Assembly (NCBI GenBank): GCA_027605045.1
Contig: JAQFWX010000022.1
Coordinates: 665,985 to 729,984 of the forward strand
Source of the DNA: Phallus indusiatus
Lineage: Eukaryota > Basidiomycota > Agaricomycetes > Phallales > Phallaceae
Length of the DNA: 64,000 nucleotides
Direction of reading: 5' to 3'
In this document: positions 11,601-19,496 of the stretch, in pieces
Position numbering within the stretch: the stretch's first letter is position 1
How the letters are laid out: each line of letters begins with the position of its first letter
Notes under the pieces: generated by a model
The model's input: only the letters and a program-made list of their open reading frames with translations
Told to the model about the DNA's origin: nothing
Database searches by the model: none
Position numbers and translations under genes: made by a program

Positions 11601-14519
11601 GTCATTCGTTTTGTAAATGGCAGCCAACGCTGCACACAAGCATGAAAAAACTACGGATGAATCCAACGTAGTTTTGGCGATGTAATTGGTTATGTATTCT
11701 GTCATTGCGTATGCGGCTGTACCTGATCCTACAAATTTGCAGTCCATGTTACATCTTAGGCAGTAAACGATAATATCGTTATATCCATTCACGTCCCCGG
11801 TTTTACATGCCAGGTGGATATGCCCGTCTTCGTCAATGTAGGTAAAGGGTACTGGATCACGTGGAAGTCCGAATCTGCAGTCGGCGTCGTTAAATTTGTG
11901 GTTCTGAGGCAGTGTAGAAAGATGCTTGAAACATGTGAAAGAGTGTTCGTGGATTTGACCCGTGACATGTAATAAATTCCGAACATTTTGACGAAAATGA
12001 TTATCGAAACCATCTATGTCGTCGAACACAGCTGGATGTTCAGGCCTACTCATGACAGGTTCTTTTTTATAACACCCATCTTCCATTGGACGAAAGGTCG
12101 TATCTGGTGGCAAGTCTAATTTAATTATATTTTCCAACCATTTGAAAAAACGTTGTTGCCACTGCTCGTTAGCCTGCAATTTATCACGAGTTTGAAAAGG
12201 GTCTAAACCGTCTTTTAACCAAACCAAAAAATGACAGTGTAGAGAACCCCTTCCTTGTGACTCCACGACCCCGTAATAAGAATCAACATTCCCGAAAACG
12301 CCTAACTCGTCATCGCGGTTACCGCCTAACAATATATTTACAAAAGATTTGATGACGAAGTCGAAAGCCCGAGAGGCTGCTGCAGGGTTTTCAGTGGAAT
12401 AACGCAAACGCTCCTGATCTTCGTTTTTATTAGAGAGAGTGTGGAAAATTTTGTCAACATCTATGTCCCGTCCGGCAAATACTTGAGTAATCGGATTTAA
12501 TGTATCTGCTGGGTTGATTGTTACGAACAAATGGGGTAATCCTCTGGACCTTATTATAGACCGAATTTCGGACTTCATCTTCCTGACTTCGCCAATAGAA
12601 CCGCACACATCTTCAGATATAAAATTGACGTAATTTAATAATTTTGACACATTTTTTTCGGATTCACATTCGTTGAGAGGTAATTTAGAAGATATCTTCT
12701 CTTTCATCAAGTCCAAATTATCCAAGTCAATTTTGTCAATGGCGCGTAACACTTTAGGAAACCAAGACCGTTTGACAATTAATTTGGATTGAAACGATGA
12801 TACACGTCGTTGTAATAAATTCATTATTACAAACGGAAAGGTAATATGTTTCTGAAAGCGTGTATCCGCGAGGTTTAAAAGGTGTTTAACGTGACGTCTC
12901 ATATCCAAAACTCTAAACCCTTGCGACTTTAAACATCTTATCTCGCAATCAAATGACCCCATGCCATAGGGAAATAAGGTCGGCCATAACAAACAATACA
13001 AAGAACTATTCTTAAGAGTAGGTAGAGGTTGCGATGACGATGCAGGATATTTCACAAAAGGACGTTTATTGTTAAGTAGTTCTTTTAGCATCTCAATCTT
13101 TCTGACAGCATGAGTTTGATCTTGTACGTCACTATCAATTATTCCGCAAGATTGTAATGTCGAAGGTGCATTATTGTTCATATTATCTGATGGAGCAGAT
13201 GTTTCAGCTAGGTGTCCGTATCCGTCCCCTTCCGAATCACATTGGTATATGTGTTGCGCAGGAAAGTTTCTCAGAACACCGTCGTCAGTGTAGTCGTTTA
13301 GATTATCTTGTGAAATAACAATATCTGCGTATAGCTTATTATTCTGTTTCAACCAATTCAAAGCGTTAAACAGTTTATGTCTTCTAACGAGAAGAGGTCC
13401 TTTGCGTAGAAGTCGTTCAGTCAACTGTGAGTCTTTATTACTGACCATTACCACCGCCACTTCGTCATATATTGAATGTAAGGGCGGAGGTAAGACGTTC
13501 AATAAATTCCGAGGTTCCTGAGGAAACACACACACATTGCCGTGAGTACCGTACTGAGAAAATTTACCTGTGGACAATCTAACACTGCAACGAGTGCTGC
13601 GGACACGCGCGATACATAATTCTTCGAGAAAAGTGAGATCCTGTAATTCAGCAGGTACATCACCAATCCAACAACCATTAGCATAAGAATATAAAGGCAC
13701 GCGGACAAATTTTTTCCGCCTAATACACGTCATACAATTGGTACACACAGTGTACTTGTCAACAGACGGCTTGCAAACTTCAATATCTTGTGAACCAAAT
13801 TTGTCTACCAAAGTTTCACGTTTCTCAGACAACAAAGAAATGTCAAGCTCGCTGACGGAAAAGATTCGCACAGAACGTCTAAATGTTTTAACGCCACAGA
13901 ACGAGCAGATGGAAAATTGAAGAGTACTCCTGGACGTATGATCGACGAATTCACCTATGATTTTCGCGCGCTCTTCATCAGATATCATTACAGGCCATTC
14001 AACTTGATTGTCTGCCCTGCGTTTAGCTTTATTTGCCAACATCGCACTGGTGCAATTTTCTGAGCAAACATGGGACAAAAGAGCTTTATGTATTTCGGAT
14101 TTCGTTCGATGGTAGTTTGCAATACCATGCGATTTCCTCAAGGACATAAGTTCTTTGAGTGATAGGTTATGTTTTAATTCCTCTTTCAGTGTACTAGACG
14201 AAGAGGATTCCACCGGGGGTGAATGCTCTAAAGTACTTTCACGTGAAAGTCTTTCGTTACTGAGCAGCATGGACAGCTCATCATTAGTGCCTGGACAAGA
14301 AAGTCCAATATTTCCTGGGGAACAACATTGAACCCCTGTGTCGTCGTTCGACCCGTTCAGGAGTGGGAACGACGGAGACGAGACTGTATGTGCTTGTCTA
14401 GCAAGAAAACCGAAATTAAAAACGAAAGCGGAACGAAACATGTAAAGGTAAACATACGTAAAAGTCCTCTGCTCGTTATCGTAATAAAGAAATGGATCTT
14501 TCGGTGTACGTGAGGGCAT
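8697..14519 (-). CDS. Helitron Rep-helicase (Helitron_like_N plus PIF1-like helicase)
   Basis: The open frame runs to 14693, but the preferred start is the Met at 14519 (MPSRTPKDPF), with a 60-nt phase-2 intron at 14398-14457; the product is 1920 aa. The N-terminal Cys motifs (CSFCG, CTNCMTC) and the following segment (LPLYSYANGxW, P..L..LT) resemble the DUF6570 region of Helitron proteins. The rolling-circle HUH nuclease motif GRGSLHCHFLVW has HCH at 12231-12239. The two-tyrosine motif EYITNYIAK has Tyr codons at 11694-11696 and 11682-11684. A Walker A motif GPGGTGKS lies near 10150-10176 and a Walker B-like IVDEVYF near 9910-9930. An acidic Asp/Glu-rich linker separates Rep and helicase. 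All catalytic motifs are present and the frame is uninterrupted, so the element may be recently active. The C-terminal end is 60 bp inside the left border. Confidence 0.9.
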   Translation of the reverse strand: MPSRTPKDPFLYYDNEQRTFTYVYLYMFRSAFVFNFGFLARQAHTVSSPSFPLLNGSNDDTGVQCCSPGNIGLSCPGTNDELSMLLSNERLSRESTLEHSPPVESSSSSTLKEELKHNLSLKELMSLRKSHGIANYHRTKSEIHKALLSHVCSENCTSAMLANKAKRRADNQVEWPVMISDEERAKIIGEFVDHTSRSTLQFSICSFCGVKTFRRSVRIFSVSELDISLLSEKRETLVDKFGSQDIEVCKPSVDKYTVCTNCMTCIRRKKFVRVPLYSYANGCWIGDVPAELQDLTFLEELCIARVRSTRCSVRLSTGKFSQYGTHGNVCVFPQEPRNLLNVLPPPLHSIYDEVAVVMVSNKDSQLTERLLRKGPLLVRRHKLFNALNWLKQNNKLYADIVISQDNLNDYTDDGVLRNFPAQHIYQCDSEGDGYGHLAETSAPSDNMNNNAPSTLQSCGIIDSDVQDQTHAVRKIEMLKELLNNKRPFVKYPASSSQPLPTLKNSSLYCLLWPTLFPYGMGSFDCEIRCLKSQGFRVLDMRRHVKHLLNLADTRFQKHITFPFVIMNLLQRRVSSFQSKLIVKRSWFPKVLRAIDKIDLDNLDLMKEKISSKLPLNECESEKNVSKLLNYVNFISEDVCGSIGEVRKMKSEIRSIIRSRGLPHLFVTINPADTLNPITQVFAGRDIDVDKIFHTLSNKNEDQERLRYSTENPAAASRAFDFVIKSFVNILLGGNRDDELGVFGNVDSYYGVVESQGRGSLHCHFLVWLKDGLDPFQTRDKLQANEQWQQRFFKWLENIIKLDLPPDTTFRPMEDGCYKKEPVMSRPEHPAVFDDIDGFDNHFRQNVRNLLHVTGQIHEHSFTCFKHLSTLPQNHKFNDADCRFGLPRDPVPFTYIDEDGHIHLACKTGDVNGYNDIIVYCLRCNMDCKFVGSGTAAYAMTEYITNYIAKTTLDSSVVFSCLCAALAAIYKTNDHQDISESSADEKARLLLVKICNGMIGKRELSSQQVMAHLQGIPNRYTNHSFQTYWWSSLLRFVSSNHFRLRDDEDEDYLTINDRNLNSGTEINRPSLPTLVLDYLYRPTQLANTCLWDFWTQYKSVNVKGMNSGDAIEEMENGDEPDIRGSGFLFATRHPKRHQFIVRQRNKMITPILNGIQIPRCDRSDEDLEKFQIIVLTLFKPWELDTDKVNLMIPHKGWKEAYESLCSDLTVEHKSIVRNFQAIYSCRDAADDWSSKRRKLMIPGGHIPNGVDGRGGSFPDKSSVDDDWLHAMNDDPDDENDEDNEEESGEEIVQTAFTQEATYDAIHSASIAGFYDVDVCCERDIPPVVMASSYDALIDQKDYEKALTASCSVIPTSDISLSELKSSWKGGHTADEPVQALMEERTTSNDTNSSWQTWYPHRKLCVQIIQQLTLNAEQTLAFLLFADKYGLQQLVHPLDRSPFEPIRLLISGPGGTGKSRIFQAIRLFLHIVGHDNHLKVTAPTGLAANNVGGTTVHSEINIRVPPKEMFANDSKGKKMRDSLEKKYESTKIQIVDEVYFMSASDNARLSQYLRLTNQLHSDRAYGSLNMVFAGDPAQLPPPKNSSLFDHELVKDAEKKLNAGNEKAVTELGGVLVWRSISDCVVLSKIMRQSDSHFQSLLNRLRFGLCSEDDYDLLECYVISNRSTKVNKNLLSISLWMTDPEKASPLITYTNAVRDAHNYQCAKAFAVYTKQEYYEYHAVDTVNRGKTELRNLAAESAWQTPIKQAHDLAGRLPLVPYMPIFLTQNIATHLGLSNGGFGRLISAKYVVRNGRRYASSAVIDIEQYNGGSEENPHRLTIVPVKCRFCYHLPGLEKAYWATRSQLPIIPAFAFTSHNSQSRSLSTACIDLESCRSIASAYVMLSRLKSLDGLSILRPFSLGKIQRHAPQQMRNEVARLDTLFELTKTKSKDDLKWYYDWVQS

Positions 14520-14702
14520 GGTGAAAGGGAGCGATTTTGGCTTGTGAACCAAATATGCTCCAATGGATCGGTTTAATAATACAATAGTGAAGACCTTCGA
14601 ATGTCTTAAAAGACAAGAATGGTGTGTGGCGAGACATAGCGGCATATTGTTTAGATAACAAAGGCAAATTAAAACATGTCTCATTTTTAGCAATACAACG
14701 TA

Positions 14703-15837
14703 TTACAAAGCCATTTTTTTCAGACTGCCACCCAAATCAATATTCGCATTGGAGGAACCGCGTTTACGTTTTATTCCATGGCCGGTACTCAAAAACTGCC
14801 AAAGATCAATTGGAAAAAAAGGGCGAACCATATAAGTAGAACTGACCTTGGAACATCCATCGTTTAATATCGTTACGTTCCGTATAGAAGGAACTAGTTT
14901 TTTCTTCGTTTTCTTGCTCGACACCAGTAAAAAAACAATGTCGAGTTCAACAATGATTCCGGGCCTCACGCGCATAAGAGGGGTGCACATCTGAAGGGAC
15001 GACGTCAATGTACTAAATGCACCCAATTAATACGACGTTTTAAAAGAAAAAGGAAGCGTACTCAGCATCGGTATCGGTCAAAACAAGGTTCTCAGAATAT
15101 TCCACAACATTCGCTTTAGTGAACACAAAGTCGGACATTTTGCCCAACTTTGATCTGAGCACACCTTCGGGATCCATGACAGGCGGAATGTCGATCGTGG
15201 AGTCATCCGGCACTGATTTTTTAGGCGTAAAATATCTCGTTTTAAAAGACAAACTGGGCAGAGGTCCAAACGCGCGCGCTCTGAAAGGAAGGACGAAACT
15301 CTGCGTAAAAAAAGAAGAGATGTACTTATGTATTGCATTAATCGCATCTATAGCTTTCGAGAAGGGTGCGAAGTCATATGCAATCAAGGTGATTTCTTGT
15401 GAAGCACTAGAGGGATCTAATCCATCGCTTTTTTGGACCCCAAAAAAAAAAAAAGAAAACGGAGTTTTATAGGATACACAATCATAGTCAAACCCAACTT
15501 ACCGCTGACGGAGTGAACTAGGGAGTAAATGATTCGCAACGTACCCCCGAATTTTGAAGTGTGCTTCATCAGTATCTCCTACCCATTTCAATCGCCCTGT
15601 AGCAGTGTCGTCCACATATAATTGTAAAGTAGAAGATACAACGTCGAGGCTGTCATAGGAAGATAACTCGTAAAGAACTTCATCTTCTTGAACGACGCTC
15701 TCTGTGACTTGTTTAAGTATGTCACCTACCATGGATTTTATCAAAACAGTTATTAGATGGCACAAAAATAGACACAAACTGTACTCAGGTCGCTTGATGG
15801 TTTCGCAAATGAAGTCTGGAGATAGTGTAGGTGGCAT
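14703..15837 (-). CDS. Helitron cargo protein of unknown function, 312 aa
   Basis: Predicted exons 15837-15503, 15406-15062, 15012-14847, 14795-14703. The introns (96, 49, 51 nt) all agree in phase, which argues for a real gene. The start MPPTLSPDFI is plausible, but an inner Met (MVGDILKQV) is an alternative. There is no signal peptide or obvious membrane segment. The C-terminal third has a beta-rich stretch (RPGIIVELDIVFLLV, then SIRNVTIL) and ends with an NLS-like GIKRKRG. That stretch vaguely resembles the C-terminus of the 17913-18985 product, suggesting related folds. An OB-fold or ssDNA-binding role is only a guess from the Helitron context. The gene lies just upstream of the Rep-helicase on the same strand and diverges from the NTase gene. 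Confidence 0.6.
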
Positions 15838-16076
15838 AGTGTCGTTACCTGTGTTTCGGGTAGTCCATAATTATGAATATATACTTGAAAAAGAACGATT
15901 ACGTTATTCATTACGCTGGATGATGTACAATGACATTGTCACTGTCATGTTTAGGCTAAACCGATTTTGTTTCAAGGGTAAAACCTTTTACGCTGGATAG
16001 GTAACAAAACCGATGTTCCAATAGGGGTAAGTTATAGGGTGTGTGAGGGCACGACATACTTTTCACTCAAATCTTT
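15838..16076. promoter_or_regulatory. Putative divergent promoter region
   Basis: This 239-bp gap separates two divergent cargo genes and is AT-rich, with a TATA-like ATGAATATATAC near 15874. No ORF here is credible. The regulatory role is inferred from the gene layout only. Confidence 0.3.
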
Positions 16077-17223
16077 ATGGAGAAGCAGCTTGAAGATATG
16101 GAAGTCGAAACTGTTAATGTTAATCTTCTGAAGCGGGACCGTGCACAGCTTTACCGCTATCTGGACTCTCTGACATTGCCATCTTTATATAATCTCTTTC
16201 ACGCGGCGCCTGTCATTCGTCACGAAATCCAAACGTCGCTCACAGCCAAACTGTCTGTCAATAAATACGTTGGGAGATTTTTCGAGAATCTTCACGACTT
16301 AAACGAATTTAAAATGCTTCAGCGTGCAACGGATTTCTTTATTAGCGGATCTCTGTGCTTACAATTTTTTCTGGATGTCGAATGGCCAACATCGGACATG
16401 GACATATACTGCTGGAACGACACCACGAACGCTATTTCTCACCGTCTTCAAGGTTTGGGTTACGAGACAGCCAATGCCACTGGTTACTACCCATATTGGG
16501 CGACGAACCAAGTGGAGCGCGTCCTGACCTTCCGTAGGCTCGTTGATAACGAAGAACGGCACGTCCAAATCGTAATTTGCAAACATAGCCCAATCTCGAC
16601 AATTTTGAGTTTTCATTCCAGTAGGTTTTTTTTTTCTTTCTTCATCATTCTTATGGAAGTTGATGAAGACATGTTATTTACCAGCGACCGTGATGAACTG
16701 TTTAACATGGCAATATGCCATTTGTTTTTATCCATATACAACATTGCACACCCACCAAGCTATCGGTTTTCAACATAACGACGAAGTGGAAACTAAATAT
16801 AGGAGCCGCGGCGTATCGACGTCTTATTCTAGGGCGACCAACACCTTACCGGATGAACTGACTGCTAAACACCGCAGAATAGGCGATCGATTTTGTATCA
16901 CCATCCAAATAACACCAAGCGACATAGCCGGTACTAATAGTGACCCCAATCCTTTACCTTTGAGCAGATCACTCTGTCTTCTCCCACAAGCAGACGGACT
17001 TAACACGGAAGATGTTTCCGACGGCACAAGGACAGGATCTGACGTGTTTCTCAATTCCTGGCAATTGACTGCCACGACAGATCATCAAACGGGATTGACT
17101 GAAGATTTCAACATGAAGTATGAAGTATACAAACCTGTTGATGAGCCTTATGTTTATACAGTTTCGAAACCGATCCATTCCGGATATCAAAGTCAAGCGA
17201 GCGACGATGCTACAGATAAGTAA
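16077..17223 (+). CDS. NTase-fold (nucleotidyltransferase-like) protein, 360 aa
   Basis: Exons 16077-16620 and 16685-17223; the 64-nt phase-1 intron joins ILSFHS to TTVMNCLTWQYAICFYP. Residues 90-112 carry the nucleotidyltransferase signature: Gly91-Ser92 (SGSLCLQFF) followed by Asp107-x-Asp109 (SDMDIYCW), the metal-binding pair. This arrangement, with FHST-VMN and an ETKYRSRG motif downstream, matches a large expanded family of uncharacterised mushroom proteins. The third catalytic carboxylate was not assigned. Substrate and role are unknown. The gene sits inside the Helitron-like unit, so it is likely captured cargo. The last 100 residues are low in recognisable motifs and may be disordered. 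Confidence 0.68.
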
Positions 17224-17533
17224 GCGTTTTTTGTGTAATTTGAGAAAGAAACAGATGGATGATATTCTTTATCAGGAGCGTTATGCGTAGCTTGTTGCAG
17301 GCTTTTACTTTGTCCTAACGGAGCGTAACCATTAAGTCATAGGGGAAAACAAACGAAATCTGTATAGTAATTAAACGTCATATTATAAATGAGAAGAATT
17401 CTTTTCCGCGGGTTAGAACTATGACATCAACAACCTAGGCAGACTAATAAAAGCAAAAGAAAGCGACTAGCTATTGAAATTAATTTCCAAAACCAACCCC
17501 GTTCTACAGTACTCACGCCAACTATTCTTTTAT

Positions 17534-17900
17534 ATGACGTCTCATTCTAGAAGAGGCCGGGCTGGTAGACGTGTTCTCAACGATGACAACGCTGCTGACG
17601 AGGGCGAACACGCTGTAACCGCGGAGGGGTAAGGACTCACTTTCTCTCTAAATACGAAAACCAACTATCCCTTACACGTGGTGTAACAGGTCCGGGGCGT
17701 CGACACAAGCATCAGAAGTGGGTAGTGTGCGGCTTACGAGGTCAATGTCCACTGAGATAGATCGTATAGGTTTTGGCACCTGACGCTGAGCATTACACGG
17801 ACGACAATGAGCACGATTCCACTTCCACGGTAGCATCTGCAGAGAACGAAACACGAGCGTACGGTATCGTCATTCTGCAAAATCAAAAGATTCAGTGAGT
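17534..17900 (+). pseudogene. Broken 5' exons upstream of the 17913 gene
   Basis: A plausible start (MTSHSRRGRAGRR, 17534) leads through an intron at 17629-17689 into GSGASTQASEV..., then stops. One base out of frame, protein-like sequence resumes (VLAPDAEHYTDD ... RAYGIVILQNQKI) up to a donor-like GTGAGT near 17896. Joining all parts to the downstream gene needs at least one, probably two, single-base corrections. This is either a decayed 5' end or unrecognised splicing. Confidence 0.35.
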
Positions 17901-17912
17901 ATTTGGTTGATT

Positions 17913-18985
17913 ATGAGTTACCAGGGTTTAACAGTCGATAGGTTGGATTTGAGTATAGACAAAAAATGGAAAAAGCTTGTCTTGGATACTTTAAGACCCC
18001 AACTCTTGTCGTCCGCGTAAGTAAAACGGTTATCCACGGATTAAGCCATGTTAATAGCGTTATCTAGCAAATGTTTTACCACATGGAAAGATGAAATTTC
18101 AGCTATCGAAACGAGCGAGCTGTCTTTCTCTCAGAACATAGAGGAAGGCGCTAGGTAAGTGGACAGTTTCCGACCCCAAGTTACCCGCGACCTAACCAAT
18201 TCTTCGACAGACGATTCATCGTACGCTCTTTGAGCGACGGACCGACAAACGCTTTGAACGTCTTCACTCTGGACCCAGGCGATTTGAAAATCACCGACGG
18301 TTTTCTTAATCGAGCCGGTAACAACACGAGAGCATCGGTATTCTTTTTAACCGGGGTGGTAACATATAGTGCATTGGTTACGAGCGATAACCGACTGAAT
18401 ATTCATTCCATCAACGTCAAACCATGGGACTTTACATGGCCCAGAATTCTTCAAGTTATGATGAAAGCCTTCAACGTTCAAGACGTATATGTGAAGACAC
18501 TGAGTCGAGGAATTTATTTCAAAACAGCGTCGTCAGGTAATTCATCTTCAATTTCGCGGATAATGGACGCTGACGCGACAATTTATATACCGATGAAGAC
18601 TCTCATGTCGAACCGAATGGCCCGATCAAACCGTCAGGACCAAGTAAGAAACCAGTTTACTTGCACATCATACGTCGTCTAATAACGTCAAATAGTCCAT
18701 GCGAAGGACGGAAGAAACCCTTTTAAGTTGTCTAATCTCGGTGAACTGCCAACACTTCAGGACGATGTGCAAAACCCGACACCTGTTCTTGTAACTTTCA
18801 CGGTTCGTTTGACGGATTGGCGTCCTGGTACGTCCAATAAAAACAGCTACACGCGTTTCGAAAACGGAGCCAAAAAACAACTTGTCTTCTTCATTCAAGA
18901 TGTTGTGGCACTAGGGGAGAGCCCGGTATACGAAGGCATGGATACTTTGCAAGAAGCTCATCAAAACGAGGAGATGGAAATTTGA
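17913..18985 (+). CDS. Helitron cargo protein of unknown function, 300 aa
   Basis: Exons 17913-18016, 18068-18154, 18211-18643 and 18707-18985, all phase-consistent. The start MSYQGLTVDR is the first Met in the continuous model; the true gene may begin at 17534. The product has no signal peptide. Its C-terminal half contains a beta-rich run (PTPVLVTFTVRLTDW ... KKQLVFFIQDVVALG) and an acidic tail. I do not recognise a named domain. It shares a loose hydrophobic pattern with the end of the 14703-15837 product, so the two may be diverged members of one Helitron-associated family. A weak possible extra intron inside 18537-18600 could shorten it. Confidence 0.55.
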
Positions 18986-19221
18986 TTACGATAGAAAATT
19001 AACACAGGATTATCGGTATCACTTATCTTTTCTCTCTAAATGAAAGAAACGTTTATTTAAAATTTACAGACTCTCTTACAAACAAAAGTGTATATTTAGA
19101 ATTAGACTAGAAAAATCGTGTATTGTAAAACTAGAACAAAATGTATATTTACTATAGACTTAAACGAACAGAAAAAATGAGAAGTTTACATCGACAGACC
19201 GGAAGAGATAAAAAAAAGATA

Positions 19222-19371
19222 TGTCTCGCCACAAAGCCGGCAAACTCGGGTGAAATCGGCAAAAAAGAGACAATGACACACAACGACTCAAAAAATTGTC
19301 TCGCCACAAGGCCGGCGGACTCGGGTGAAATCGGCGAAAAAGAGACAATGACACACAATGACACAACACGC
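19222..19371. repeat. Two 75-bp direct repeats with GTCTC...GAGAC ends
   Basis: TGTCTCGCCACAAAGCCGG begins at 19222 and recurs (AAGGCCGG variant) at 19297, a 75-bp period. Each copy is itself bounded by TGTCTCGCC and GGC(G/A)AAAAAGAGACA, an imperfect inverted pair, and continues into ATGACACACAA. The repeats lie about 120-270 bp inside the presumed 5' end of the Helitron-like unit and could be iteron-type Rep binding sites (inference). Confidence 0.7.
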
Positions 19372-19442
19372 AACAAAACGGGCAGATTCTGCTAAGTCCC
19401 CACGATTTCCATATAAGTCGACAATTTACACATTCCAATGAA

Positions 19443-19461
19443 CCTAAGCTCCTCGCTTAGG
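19443..19461. repeat. Hairpin CCTAAGC-loop-GCTTAGG near element end
   Basis: A perfect 7-bp stem with a 5-base loop (TCCTC). The same octamer ACCTAAGC recurs near the left end at 8665, so the motif marks both termini. Confidence 0.6.
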
Positions 19462-19496
19462 TAATAAGAAAGTGGCAGGCGCGCCGCGCCGGTCCT

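Larger units (their letters stand above)
8646..19495 (-). mobile_element. Helitron/Helentron-like insertion (~10.8 kb) with Rep/helicase and cargo genes
   Basis: Flanks 8190-8636 and 19497 onward are collinear with an uninterrupted paralogous site at 28690-29160, so the interval is a discrete insertion. The junction is at about 29126-29150 (GGCGCCGGTCC), with boundaries uncertain by about 30 bp. The left end has GGCCGGCGGCGCGG (8646) then ACCTAAGC (8665). The right end has GCTTAGG (19455) then GCGCCGCGCCGGTCC (19481), so the two ends carry imperfect subterminal inverted motifs. A CCTAAGC/GCTTAGG hairpin lies at 19443-19461. The interior encodes a Helitron Rep/helicase on the minus strand and three cargo genes. 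The gene orientation puts the 5' end at the right. Confidence 0.72.

Noticed and set aside
19222..19371. CRISPR-like array
   Set aside because: Only two adjacent 75-bp copies with no unique spacers, in a eukaryotic context.
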